Positions 8,737-17,323 are shown, numbered from the stretch's first letter. The stretch is 64,000 nucleotides of DNA from Cupriavidus necator (GCF_013141915.1 NZ_SROX01000004.1:186001-250000); one strand, 5' to 3'. Numbers and translations are program-made. The notes: generated from the sequence alone by a model not told the origin.

Positions 8737-9717
8737 ATGAGCATCGGCCGCATGGACCTGAACCTGTTGAAGGTATTCGAGGCTGTCTACGAGGATCGCA
8801 ATCTGATACTGGCGGGCAAACGTCTCAATCTCACGCAATCGGCCGTCAGCCACGCGCTGCGAAGGCTGCGCGAGCTGGTTGGCGACGAGCTGTTCATGCG
8901 CATGGGAAAGGGCATGGTGCCGACCGGGCGCGCCACGGCGATGGCGCCGATCCTGCTGGACTCGCTGCGCCGCATCGAGGACGCCCTGGGCGTGAAGCCG
9001 TTTTCCCCCGATGCATCGAGACGGCGCTTCGTCCTCGCAGCGAACGATCACGTCACTGAGGTGATCATTGCGCCGTTGTCCCGCGCGCTGCAAAAGGCGG
9101 CTCCGGGCGTCGACCTTGTCATCCGGCCATCCACGCGGCTGGATCTGGCCGAGCAGATCGACCTGGGACGCATCGATCTTGCCCTCGGCATTTTTGCCCA
9201 GGTGCCAGCCCGCCTGAACTCGCGAACGCTGATGTCCCAGGGGGAATCCATCTTGATGGGCAAGGGACATCCTGCTTCGCGCCGGAAGCTCACACTGCGC
9301 GATCTGGCGAAGTATCCGCTGGTCACCTTGTCCGTTGGCGGCGAAGAGGAAGGCGCGGTGGGCGGTTTTATCATCGAGCGCGGACTCGCGCGCCAGTCGG
9401 AGATGTTCGACCGGCGCGCGCTGGAGACGGCGCTGCTTGAATCGAAGCAGGTTCCGCGGTTGAGAGTCACGGTCCCGCACGCGCTTGCCATTCCGGCGCT
9501 GCTTCGCGATACGGACATGCTGTCCATTGTGCCCGCATCCCTGGCCCTGGCGCTGGCAAAAAGCGGCGACCTGATTCGCCGGCCCCCGCCATATCAAGCG
9601 GGAAGTGAAACCATGCGCGCGGTTTGGCATCGTCGCGACGACCACGACGTCGGTCACGTCTGGCTGCGAGAGATGATTGCCAAGACGGCCCTGGCCGCTG
9701 AAGAGGCGCTTGGGTAG
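8737..9717 (+). CDS. LysR-family regulator divergent from pnbBA (PnbR candidate)
   Basis: 326 aa. The N-terminal 65 residues are the LysR winged HTH (MDLNLLKVFEAVYEDRNLIL, LNLTQSAVSHALRRLRELVG). The remainder is a two-lobed inducer domain. GGAG lies 8 bases before the ATG. The gene is transcribed away from the lyase/nitroreductase pair and the 112-base intergenic region holds two T-N11-A sites. In strain TW3 a LysR gene, pnbR, accompanies pnbAB, so this is the likely equivalent. The inducer would be 4-nitrobenzoate if the module call holds. Confidence 0.85.
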   Translation: MSIGRMDLNLLKVFEAVYEDRNLILAGKRLNLTQSAVSHALRRLRELVGDELFMRMGKGMVPTGRATAMAPILLDSLRRIEDALGVKPFSPDASRRRFVLAANDHVTEVIIAPLSRALQKAAPGVDLVIRPSTRLDLAEQIDLGRIDLALGIFAQVPARLNSRTLMSQGESILMGKGHPASRRKLTLRDLAKYPLVTLSVGGEEEGAVGGFIIERGLARQSEMFDRRALETALLESKQVPRLRVTVPHALAIPALLRDTDMLSIVPASLALALAKSGDLIRRPPPYQAGSETMRAVWHRRDDHDVGHVWLREMIAKTALAAEEALG

Positions 9718-9737
9718 TCAGGGCATGCGCCCCCCGT

Positions 9738-9922
9738 TGCGGCAAGATCGGCGTTGTCATCTTCGGCCATCTCGCCGACCGGATCGGCCGCAAGCCCACC
9801 TTCCTGATTTTCCAGGCCAGCGCCGTCGCATGGTATTGCTGTACGCGAAGCTGTCCGCCCCCATGACGATGCGGACCTCCGTCATGATCGGGTCCGGCAC
9901 ACACGGCGGCATCGCCAGCTAG
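9738..9922 (+). pseudogene. Remnant of an MFS transporter
   Basis: Frame 3 from 9738 encodes CGKIGVVIFGHLADRIGRKP, the loop 2-3 signature of major facilitator transporters (G-x-L-a-D-r-x-G-R-k). A frameshift between about 9828 and 9838 moves the continuation to frame 2, which reads VLLYAKLSAPMTM and stops at 9920-9922. Only about 60 residues remain of a roughly 430-residue family; no start or later helices were found. The remnant sits between the pnb-like LysR gene and the IclR gene and could be the relic of a carboxylate:H+ symporter once linked to either. Confidence 0.6.
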
Positions 9923-10025
9923 CTGGCGCCGGCATGCGCCATCGGTTCCAGAACACGCTTCATGGGCCCGCAACCCCTGGTCGTTTCCGGATCAGGCTTT
10001 CCCCGGCAGGCGCATATTCCGCGCC

Positions 10026-10829
10026 CTACTCTGCGCGAGCCATGCGCGCCTTTATCGCGGCGGCCAGCTTCATCAGTGGCTGGGCCAGCGCGGCCTCGAC
10101 TGCAGCGGCGTCCTGCGGCGTCGATACGCTGATGTTCAAGACATGGACGCGATATCCGTCAAAGCCCATTGGCGTGGCCATGGCCACGACCTGAGGTTGC
10201 CATGACGCCACGCAGTAGCCCTTCTCGTGCACGGAAGCGACCGCGGCGCCGATTTGCCGTCGCAGTTCGCCCCAGCCTCGGCCGCGGTATTTGTCGGCCA
10301 TCTCGCTCATCATCGCGCTGAAGGCCTCTGCGGCAAGCGTTGCGAGATGGGCGCGGCCGAGGGAGGTCAGCGCCATCGGAATGCGCTGCCCGCTGACCAC
10401 CGTACGCAGCGACTGGCGGCGGTTGTAGCGGAACGACTCCAGGTACACCATCTCGTCTCCCTCGGCCACCGCCAAGCCGACATTGATCTTGTGCCGCATG
10501 GCAACCTCGACCATCATCGGCGCCGCCACCTTGAGAACCTGCGAACTGTCGCGCATGGCATGCGCCATGCTGAGGACCGGTATCCCCAGGCGGTAGGCCC
10601 GGCACTGCGGGATGTACTCGAGCATGCCGGTCCCGACCAGCGACTGCGTCAGGCGGCTGACCGTGGAGCGGGACAGGCCGGTTCGCTCGGCAATCTCGCT
10701 GTTGCCCAGCATGGACGAGCCGGCGCGGAAGGCGCGCAGTACCGCAACGCCACGTTCAAGCGAGCGGTTGGGCGTCGCCTTGCCCTGGCCTGGTTTGATC
10801 CGTTCGTTGCTGACGATGCTGTTCGGCAT
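10026..10829 (-). CDS. IclR-family transcriptional regulator
   Basis: 267 aa. The N-terminal winged HTH spans about residues 20-85 (SLERGVAVLRAFRAG, GNSEIAERTGLSRSTVSRL), followed by the IclR effector domain (INVGLAVAEGDEMVYLE, MALTSLGRAHLA, GYCVASWQPQVVAMATPM). It is the last gene of the six-gene minus-strand operon A, 72 bases after the MmgE/PrpD gene. It is the only regulator in that operon and probably controls the operon head near 17170-17205, where a 7-bp palindrome lies. That target is inference. Confidence 0.87.
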   Translation of the reverse strand: MPNSIVSNERIKPGQGKATPNRSLERGVAVLRAFRAGSSMLGNSEIAERTGLSRSTVSRLTQSLVGTGMLEYIPQCRAYRLGIPVLSMAHAMRDSSQVLKVAAPMMVEVAMRHKINVGLAVAEGDEMVYLESFRYNRRQSLRTVVSGQRIPMALTSLGRAHLATLAAEAFSAMMSEMADKYRGRGWGELRRQIGAAVASVHEKGYCVASWQPQVVAMATPMGFDGYRVHVLNISVSTPQDAAAVEAALAQPLMKLAAAIKARMARAE

Positions 10830-10901
10830 GACAGGTAATCACTCCGCACCAGTACCCGTTATGGAAGTCACTTTACCTCGCCGGGGCCGGGGCGCCATCG
10901 C

Positions 10902-12236
10902 TCACCCAAAGAGCTTGACCACGGGCTCGGCCTCGACGTGCCAGATCTTCCGTGCCAGCCGGCGCGCGCCATCGGCCCCGATCACCGGCGAGGCCAGTTC
11001 CATCAGCTTGCCCTCGAGGTCTGCGTCGCTCAGCGGGTCTTCCGGATCCCCCTTGCGATTCGGCTGCAGGTAGTGTGCCATGGCACCATCGCGGGTTTCG
11101 ATCTCGACCCGCGCCGCGCGCTTGCCAGGAAACCAGCCGTCGATTTCAGGGTCGACCTCGACCGTCATGCAGTCCATCAGCCGGCGCGTCTCGCCATCCC
11201 ACAGCCGTTCCGGCGTGTAGGCCGACAAGCGTACGCTGCCATGCACCAGGGCGGCGGCGACGATGAACTTGAGGCTGAACCTGGCTTCGTTCTCGCTGCG
11301 GGGATCGAGGTAGCAGGCGATATCCAGCGCCGGACGATAGGTGGCGACGCGCAGGCGCCGGATTTCAGCGGTTTCGATGCCCAGCTTCGCCTTCAGCGCC
11401 AGCGCGCCGTCGATGGCCGCAAAGGTATGACCGCAGCCAATGTGGTTCTTGAAGGTCAGCCGGCAAATATGGAAGTCCTTCCCAAGCGTCGATGCCAGCC
11501 CGTTCCAGGCAGGTCCATCGGACATCGCGCGCCCCATGCCGGCTTCGCCGTCGAGCACATCGAGCGAGCCAGTGATACCGGCGATGGCGGCGCGGGCGGC
11601 CAGCAAGCCACCCTCCGCAGCGCGGCCCGCGTGCAGCGGCTTGGACATCGAGTCCATGCGGAACGCCTGCTGCAGTCCAGCGGCAAACGTCGCCGCGGTC
11701 GCCAGCGCGTGGGCAAGCTGCGCCTCGTTCGCGCCATAGATGAACGCCGCAGCGGCCGCCGCGCCAAAGGTGCCGACGGTGGCTGTGCTGTGCCAGAAGC
11801 GATAGTGCGCCCGGCCCAGCACGACACCGATGCGCGTTGACACCTCATAGCCGACGACGATGCCCTTGAGCAGCGTCTCGCCGCTGGCGCCCACGTCCTG
11901 TGCGGCAGCAATGGCAGCGGCGATGGTGGCGGCACCGGGGTGATACATCGCATCACGGAAGCTGTCGTCGATCTCGGCAGCGTGGGCGGCGGCGCCGTTG
12001 AGCAGGGCCGCGGTGCGCGCCGTGGCGCGTTGCCCCATGGGCAGCGTCGCGTTGCCGCGGCCAAGCTCTTCTTCCAGCACGCCCTGCAGGCGCTGGACCG
12101 CATCGGTGCCGAGGCCGGGGTACAGCGCCGCATGCCAGTCGATCAGCGCGCGCTTCGCATGATGCAGCACCTCGGCGGGCAGCGGCCCTGCCTTGACGGC
12201 GCTGAAGAACGGCCCAAAGGTCTCGGTTGCGTTCAA
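10902..12236 (-). CDS. MmgE/PrpD-family protein
   Basis: 444 aa, the normal length. The family covers 2-methylcitrate dehydratase, cis-aconitate decarboxylase and iminodisuccinate epimerase. Seen here are DWHAALYPGLGTDA near residue 33, AAHAAEIDD near residue 85 and GCGHTFAAIDGAL near residue 270. The start is a TTG at 12234-12236 with GAGGAGAA about 8 bases before it; no in-frame ATG is better placed. It follows the alpha/beta hydrolase gene by 12 bases in operon A. The substrate cannot be read from sequence; a six-carbon tricarboxylate or methylated analogue is the family norm. Confidence 0.82.
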   Translation of the reverse strand: MNATETFGPFFSAVKAGPLPAEVLHHAKRALIDWHAALYPGLGTDAVQRLQGVLEEELGRGNATLPMGQRATARTAALLNGAAAHAAEIDDSFRDAMYHPGAATIAAAIAAAQDVGASGETLLKGIVVGYEVSTRIGVVLGRAHYRFWHSTATVGTFGAAAAAAFIYGANEAQLAHALATAATFAAGLQQAFRMDSMSKPLHAGRAAEGGLLAARAAIAGITGSLDVLDGEAGMGRAMSDGPAWNGLASTLGKDFHICRLTFKNHIGCGHTFAAIDGALALKAKLGIETAEIRRLRVATYRPALDIACYLDPRSENEARFSLKFIVAAALVHGSVRLSAYTPERLWDGETRRLMDCMTVEVDPEIDGWFPGKRAARVEIETRDGAMAHYLQPNRKGDPEDPLSDADLEGKLMELASPVIGADGARRLARKIWHVEAEPVVKLFG

Positions 12237-12248
12237 GATGGGTTCTCC

Positions 12249-13109
12249 TCAGCCGGACCGCGCCGGCGTGTCGGTGATCTTCTGCAGCCATGCCTGCAGC
12301 AGTTCGTTGACTGGTTGATGCGCCTCATACTGTACCCAATGCCCGGCGCCGGGCACCACGCTGACACGGACTTCCGGCGCGTCGGCTGATGCCTCCCGCG
12401 AGTCGCGGGCGATCCCGGCAATCGCCTCGGGCGACATGGTCACATCGGCTTCGCCCCAGATCATCAATACCGGGCCCGGAAAGCGCGCCAGCGCCTGCTG
12501 CAATCCGCCCGCGCGCGAGATCGACTTGCTATGGAAGCGAGTCGCGCGACAGGCACGCGTGTGGATGGCCACGGCTTCGCCGTCGATGGCGGCCGGGTCG
12601 GCGATCATGAATGCCGCCAGATTGTGGCGCATCGCCGCCGCAAGCGCATGCGGATCCTGGCAGCGGCGCCAGTCGACCAGCGCCTGCGTCATGCGGCGCG
12701 GACCGCCATGGCCGGCAGGGCCAAGCAACGCCAGGCGACCGACCTCGATATCGCCAAGGCCAGCGTGGGTCGCAAGGTGCGCCGTCACCAGCGCGCCGAA
12801 GGAAAAGCCCACCAGGTCGATACGGTCCAGCGACAGGCCCGGCGCCAAGCCGGCCAGCGAGCGTGCCAGGACATCGACGAATCCCGGGAGGTCGGCGCGC
12901 GGCGCCGCCCCGGAATCGCCAAAGCCCGGCATGTCTGGCACCAGCAGCCGGCGATGCCGGGATAATGGCCCGATATTGCGCGCCCAGTGCTGCCAATTGC
13001 CATGGCCGCCATGCAGCAGCACGGTCACCGGGCCGTCGCCAAAGCTTCGCCAGATGACCTCGCACCCATCGACCGAAGTCATCAACGCATCCTCGCGCAC
13101 GCTGCACAT
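12249..13109 (-). CDS. Alpha/beta-fold hydrolase
   Basis: 286 aa. The oxyanion-side motif LLHGGHGNWQHWARNI is near residue 30, the nucleophile elbow GFSFGALVTAHL (Ser as nucleophile) near residue 100, and the C-terminal His lies in PGAGHWVQYE. An internal ATG nine codons in (13082) has GAGGA seven bases before it and could be the true start. The gene begins 12 bases after the synthetase stop, in operon A. Such enzymes hydrolyse esters, thioesters or C-C bonds; a thioesterase-like role would suit its CoA-handling neighbours, but this is inference. Confidence 0.85.
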   Translation of the reverse strand: MCSVREDALMTSVDGCEVIWRSFGDGPVTVLLHGGHGNWQHWARNIGPLSRHRRLLVPDMPGFGDSGAAPRADLPGFVDVLARSLAGLAPGLSLDRIDLVGFSFGALVTAHLATHAGLGDIEVGRLALLGPAGHGGPRRMTQALVDWRRCQDPHALAAAMRHNLAAFMIADPAAIDGEAVAIHTRACRATRFHSKSISRAGGLQQALARFPGPVLMIWGEADVTMSPEAIAGIARDSREASADAPEVRVSVVPGAGHWVQYEAHQPVNELLQAWLQKITDTPARSG

Positions 13110-13121
13110 GCCGGTGCCTCG

Positions 13122-15224
13122 TCAGGGCGTGTCGTTGCCGGCTAGCACCGCCACGCCATCGGCGGCCACTACGCCCTGCCCTTCGGGCAGGACGAACACG
13201 GGATTGATCTCCGCCTCGACCAGCCGTTCGCCGAGCGTGGCAACCATGCGCGAGAAGGCGACGATCGCTTCGGCCAGCGCCTCCACATCCGCCTTCGGCC
13301 GGCCCCGGAAGCCCTGCAGCAGCGGCGCCGTCTTCAGGCGCCCGATCATTTCCAGCGCGGCCCCCCGGGTCAATCCGCATTCGCCAGGCAGCAGCCGCAG
13401 CGTGGTATCGCCGAACAGCTCCGCGGTCACGCCGCCCATGCCGAGCAAGATCGCGGTGCCGAGCGCATCGCGGTGCATGCCGAGGATGACTTCGACGCCG
13501 CCCTTGACCATTTCCTGCACCAGGAAGCGCTTGGGCACGATCCCCGTGGCGGACTGCACTTCGCTCGCCATCCTTGCCAGCCGGCTTGCCACTTCCGCAG
13601 GCGGGACATTGACGGCCACCCCGCCGACATCGCTCTTGTGGGTGATCTCGGCCGACAGGATCTTAAGGACGACATTGCCGCGGAAGGTTTGCGCCGCCGC
13701 CGTGGCGTCGCCGCCACCGGCGACCACCACCTCCTTCGCGACCGGTATGCCGAAGCCGGCGAACAAGGTCTTGGCCGCGGCTTCGTCGAGCGAACCGGTG
13801 CCATAGGCGGCGAGATCGGGCAGCGGCAGCGTGGGGGTGCCCGCTTCGCCGACCGCGCCGAGCTTGCCCGCGCGCAGCATCGCGTCGATCGCCACCGTGC
13901 ACGCCTCCGGCGCGGAAAATGCCGGCACGCCACGACGATTGAGCAGCGACGCGACTTCGGGCGCATGCGGGCTCACGTACGCAATCACCGGCTTGTCGCT
14001 GTCGGGCAGGCAGTCGCGAATGGCATTGGCCATCAGGTCTGGCATGGCCAGGCCCGACGAGCCCACGATCACTGCCACCGCATCATAGCTCGGGCTGTCG
14101 AGCAGGATACGGATCGCGGCGCGGAGCAGGTCGGGCTGCAGCCCGGCCAGGGTTACATCGATCGGGTTGCGGTCGAGCGCCGCGTGGTCGCCCTGCTGCA
14201 GCGCGCGCAGCTTCGCCGCGGTCGCCTCGTCCGGCGCCGGCGTCTCGAAGCCGGCCACGCCCAGGCTGTCGGAGACCAGCGTGCCGGCACCGCCGGTCGA
14301 GGTCAGGATCGCAACGCGGTTGCCGGTCAGTTTGCGCCCGGTAGCCAGGGCGGCGGGCATGTCGAGCAGGTCCGAGAACGTCTGCGCGCGCATCACGCCG
14401 ACCTGTTCGAACAGCGCGTCGTACATACGGTCGGCCCCGGCCAGCGCGCCGGTATGCGACACGGCGGCGCGCGCCCCGCTCTCGGAACGGCCGATCTTGA
14501 ACGCGACCACCGGCTTGCCGGCTTGCGCCGCTTTCAGCGCCGCACGGCGGAACGTGTCCGGGTTGCGCACGCTCTCGACATACAGCGCGATCACGCGGGT
14601 GGCCTCGTCATCGGCCAGGTAATCGATAAAGTCGGCCAGGTCCAGGTCGACTTCATTGCTGGTCGAAACCAGCTTGGACAGGCCGATGCCGCGCGCCGCG
14701 GCACGCGACAGCAAGGCGCCGAGGATGCCGCCGCTTTGCGACACCACGCCGATGCTGCCGGCCGGGAACTGGTCCATTTCCAGCGCGCCGCTTGCCGACA
14801 GCGGGATATTGTCGGTCAGGTTGACCAGGCCGATGGTGTTGGGCCCCAGCAGGCGCATGCTGCCGGCGGCCTCGATCAGTTCGGCCTGGCGCCGCGCGCC
14901 TTCGGCGCCGGTCTCGGTATAGCCGCTTGCCAGCACAATGGCCGCGCCCGCGCCGCGCGCCGCCAGGTCACGCACCGCCAGATGCGCGCGCTCGGCGCCC
15001 AGCAGCACGATGCCGACGTCAGGCACTTCGGGCAGCGAGGCAATGTCGGGATAGCAGCGCAGCCCGTCGATCGACTCGACCCTGGGATTGACCGGGTAGA
15101 TCGCCCCGCTGAATCCATGCTTGCGCAGGTAGGAGACCGGGCGGCCGGCGGTCTTCGCGGGATCGGCGGAGGCGCCGATCACGGCAACGCTGCGTGGCGT
15201 GACAAGTCGTTGGATAGCATTCAT
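13122..15224 (-). CDS. ADP-forming acyl-CoA synthetase (acetate--CoA ligase family), operon A
   Basis: 700 aa single-chain fusion. The N-terminal CoA-binding Rossmann domain begins with VAVIGASADPAKTAGRP. The succinyl-CoA-ligase-like domain carries the phosphohistidine candidate in VSHTGALAGAD (about residue 260). A C-terminal ATP-grasp domain holds LKILSAEITHKSDVGGV, LLGMGGVTAELFGD and EINPVFVLP. It converts a carboxylic acid, ATP and CoA to acyl-CoA, ADP and phosphate. Start is 4 bases after the crotonase stop, so the two are one transcript. Substrate unknown; a paralogue lies at 20547-22670. Confidence 0.88.
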   Translation of the reverse strand: MNAIQRLVTPRSVAVIGASADPAKTAGRPVSYLRKHGFSGAIYPVNPRVESIDGLRCYPDIASLPEVPDVGIVLLGAERAHLAVRDLAARGAGAAIVLASGYTETGAEGARRQAELIEAAGSMRLLGPNTIGLVNLTDNIPLSASGALEMDQFPAGSIGVVSQSGGILGALLSRAAARGIGLSKLVSTSNEVDLDLADFIDYLADDEATRVIALYVESVRNPDTFRRAALKAAQAGKPVVAFKIGRSESGARAAVSHTGALAGADRMYDALFEQVGVMRAQTFSDLLDMPAALATGRKLTGNRVAILTSTGGAGTLVSDSLGVAGFETPAPDEATAAKLRALQQGDHAALDRNPIDVTLAGLQPDLLRAAIRILLDSPSYDAVAVIVGSSGLAMPDLMANAIRDCLPDSDKPVIAYVSPHAPEVASLLNRRGVPAFSAPEACTVAIDAMLRAGKLGAVGEAGTPTLPLPDLAAYGTGSLDEAAAKTLFAGFGIPVAKEVVVAGGGDATAAAQTFRGNVVLKILSAEITHKSDVGGVAVNVPPAEVASRLARMASEVQSATGIVPKRFLVQEMVKGGVEVILGMHRDALGTAILLGMGGVTAELFGDTTLRLLPGECGLTRGAALEMIGRLKTAPLLQGFRGRPKADVEALAEAIVAFSRMVATLGERLVEAEINPVFVLPEGQGVVAADGVAVLAGNDTP

Positions 15225-15228
15225 GGGG

Positions 15229-16023
15229 TCAGGCCTTGCTGGCGGTCTTGTTCAGGAAAGCCAGCACGGACTCGCGATGCTCGGTGCTGGTATAGCAGAT
15301 GCCCTGCGCCTGGCTGCCCTGGGCAAAGACCTGGTCGGCGGGCAGTTCGAAGGACTGGTTCATGATGCTCTTGCCCAGCGCGATCGCGGTGGCGGAGCCC
15401 TGGCTCAGTTCCGCGGCCCAGCTCAGCGCATCGCCGATCAGCGCTTCGGGCTGGCTCAGGCGGTCGGCGATGCCAAGCGCCTTGGCCTCCTGCGCCTCGA
15501 CCTTGCGGCCCGTGAACACCAGTTCCTTTGCCGCCGACAGCCCCACGCGGCGCGGCAGGAAATACATGCCGCCACCGTCCGGGATCAGGCCGCGGTTGAT
15601 ATAGGACCAGGAGAACGACGCCGATTCGGATGCCAGCACGAAATCGCAGCACAGCGCGGTATCGGCACCCAGCCCGGCCGCGGCACCGTTGACCGCGGCG
15701 ATGGTGGGCTTGGGCATGGTGTGGAGCAGCTTGACGGTGTGATGGACCCGCTGCTGGCGGCTCCAGCCATTGAAGCCCACCTCACCCTGCGGTGCTTCCA
15801 TGCGGCGCTGCATGCCGGCCACGTCGCCGCCGGCGCAGAAGCCCTTGCCGTTGCCTGTGAGCACCAGGGCGCGGATTGCCTTGTCCGCCGCCACACGCTC
15901 CAACGCGTCGATAAATTCCGAGCGCATGTCGTCGCTCATGGCATTGCGCTTGTCGGGGCGGTTAAAGGCGAGCAGCGCGATGCCAGCTTCGATCTTCAGT
16001 TCAATCAGGGAATAGTTGTCCAT
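15229..16023 (-). CDS. Enoyl-CoA hydratase/isomerase (crotonase) family, operon A
   Basis: 264 aa from the ATG at 16021-16023; a longer in-frame start upstream would run through the preceding Bug gene. Oxyanion-hole motifs are GNGKGFCAGGDVAGM (about residue 65) and NGAAAGLGADTALC (about residue 105). The usual acid position has SYINRGLIPDGGGMYFLPRRVG, where one of the two catalytic Glu residues of true hydratases is not obvious. It may therefore be an isomerase, hydrolase or dehydratase variant. It lies between the Bug gene (58 bases) and the synthetase (4 bases), implying that it acts on the acyl-CoA made next door. Confidence 0.87.
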   Translation of the reverse strand: MDNYSLIELKIEAGIALLAFNRPDKRNAMSDDMRSEFIDALERVAADKAIRALVLTGNGKGFCAGGDVAGMQRRMEAPQGEVGFNGWSRQQRVHHTVKLLHTMPKPTIAAVNGAAAGLGADTALCCDFVLASESASFSWSYINRGLIPDGGGMYFLPRRVGLSAAKELVFTGRKVEAQEAKALGIADRLSQPEALIGDALSWAAELSQGSATAIALGKSIMNQSFELPADQVFAQGSQAQGICYTSTEHRESVLAFLNKTASKA

Positions 16024-16081
16024 GGTCCTGTCCGGTTCTGCGGGTGCGATCAGTGCGATCTGTTCTGTACGGATGCCGCGC

Positions 16082-17077
16082 TCAGTCGGCCGTGATGTTG
16101 GCGTCCTTGATGACCTTGCTCCAGCGCTGGCTCTCGGCCTTGACGTAGCGGCCGAACTCCTCCGGCGTGCCGCCACTGATGGCAAGCCCCTCCTGCTCGG
16201 CGCGCTTGCGGAACGCCTCGGTGTGCACGGCCTTCCTGGCCGCGGCGTTCAGCCGCGTGATCACCGCCGGCGGCGTGCCCGCCGGCGCGAACAGGCCATA
16301 CCAGCTATCTGCCACATAATTGGGCACGCCGCTTTCCGCGATCGTCGGCACCTTGCTCAGCGCCGGCGCCTGCGAGCGCTGCGCGGTCGTGACCGCCACC
16401 GCGCGCAGCTTGCCGCTCTCCAGGTGCGGCGCAACCGCGGCTGCCGTGGCGAACATCACATCGACCTGCCCGCCGAGCAGGTCCGTGATCGCCGGGCCGG
16501 CGCCGCGATAAGGAATATGATTCATCTCTACCTTGGCCATCGCCTTGAACAACTCGCCTGCCAGGTGCGCCGAAGTGCCGGCGCCTTGCGAGGCGTAGTT
16601 GAGCTTGCCGGGCTTGGCCCTGGCGGCTGCTATCAGGTCCTGCACGGTCTTGATGGGGCTGTCCGGTTTCACCACCAGCACGTTGGGAGAGCGGCCCACC
16701 AGCATGACGGGCGCGAACGCCTTCTCCGTATCGAACGGCAGCTTCTTGTGCAGGCTCGGGTTGACCGCGTGGGCCATCGTCGCCATCACCAGCGTGTAGC
16801 CGTCGGGCGCGCTCTTGGCCACTGCATCGGTGCCGATGATGGTGCTGCCACCAGGCTTGTTGTCGACGATGACCGGCTGGCCCAGGTCCTCACCCATGGT
16901 AATGCCCATCGCCCGCGCCACCAGGTCCGTGCCGCCGCCGGGGGCGAATGGCACCACCATGCGGATCGGCTTGTCGGGAAAGGCTGCGAGTGCGGGCACG
17001 GGCGCTGCCGCGGCCATGAGCAACGGGATGGCTGCCCTGGCAAGCCGGCGGAAGAAGGCGGTATAGAACGGCTGCAT
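16082..17077 (-). CDS. Bug-family (TctC-like) solute-binding protein 2, head of operon A
   Basis: 331 aa from the ATG at 17075-17077, chosen because GGAGA precedes it by 6 bases; an earlier ATG (17125) lacks a site. Signal peptide about residues 1-31 ending ALAA. The Bug signatures FPDKPIRMVVPFAPGGGTD, VIVDNKPGGSTIIG and PYRGAGPAITDLLGGQVD are present. It should capture a carboxylate in the periplasm. No TctA or TctB is in the window. As first gene of operon A it links uptake to the synthetase, crotonase, hydrolase and PrpD-like enzyme. Confidence 0.9.
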   Translation of the reverse strand: MQPFYTAFFRRLARAAIPLLMAAAAPVPALAAFPDKPIRMVVPFAPGGGTDLVARAMGITMGEDLGQPVIVDNKPGGSTIIGTDAVAKSAPDGYTLVMATMAHAVNPSLHKKLPFDTEKAFAPVMLVGRSPNVLVVKPDSPIKTVQDLIAAARAKPGKLNYASQGAGTSAHLAGELFKAMAKVEMNHIPYRGAGPAITDLLGGQVDVMFATAAAVAPHLESGKLRAVAVTTAQRSQAPALSKVPTIAESGVPNYVADSWYGLFAPAGTPPAVITRLNAAARKAVHTEAFRKRAEQEGLAISGGTPEEFGRYVKAESQRWSKVIKDANITAD

Positions 17078-17169
17078 GCGTTGTCTCCTTGAACGAGTCG
17101 GACCGCCGCGGCCATCAGACTGCATGCCCGGCGGCGTTCCTTGTTAGAGACAGCTTATGTTCTGGCGGG

Positions 17170-17205
17170 CGATTCCACACCTGGACAATTCCACTGCATG
17201 GAATT
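17170..17205 (-). promoter_or_regulatory. Candidate operator upstream of operon A (conserved element copy 2 plus palindrome)
   Basis: On the minus strand GGAATTGTCC, AGGTGTG, GAATCG (17170-17192) matches the element at 7224-7245. It overlaps a perfect inverted repeat, AATTCCA-CTGCA-TGGAATT, at 17187-17205. The site is about 100 bases upstream of the operon A start. Size and symmetry suit an IclR-type operator, and an IclR gene ends this operon. Confidence 0.45.
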
Positions 17206-17230
17206 TAGCGGCGGGTTCGCCAGCAAAGAG

Positions 17231-17260
17231 GCCCCGCAGAGCGCACAAACTCTGCGGGGC
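17231..17260 (-). terminator. GC-rich hairpin, possible terminator of operon B
   Basis: Arms GCCCCGCAGAG (17231-17241) and CTCTGCGGGGC (17250-17260) give an 11-bp perfect stem with an 8-base loop. On the minus strand it is followed by CTCTTTGC, a weak T-rich tail. It lies about 230 bases downstream of the last gene of operon B and outside the 24-bp repeat at 17300. Confidence 0.45.
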
Positions 17261-17299
17261 CAACCGCATTCCCTGGAGAAAAATAGTACCCAGACCGCA

Positions 17300-17323
17300 C
17301 TAAGCCCTTGATTTCATCGATCG
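17300..17323. repeat. 24-bp direct repeat, left copy (candidate att site)
   Basis: This block is identical to 43260-43283, which lies immediately 3' of tRNA-Val. The bases to its right (17324-17352) still resemble the 3' end of that tRNA, with blocks GGGTGC and AGG-GTTCG in the same register, though decayed. The 20 bases to its left also align at about 14 of 20. Order and orientation match the tRNA end, as expected for the far attachment site of an element integrated at tRNA-Val. Confidence 0.6.

Noticed and set aside
13473..15365. 630-codon open frame opposite the operon A synthetase
   Set aside because: Arg/His/Gly-rich antisense shadow without motifs; the opposite strand encodes a full ADP-forming synthetase.
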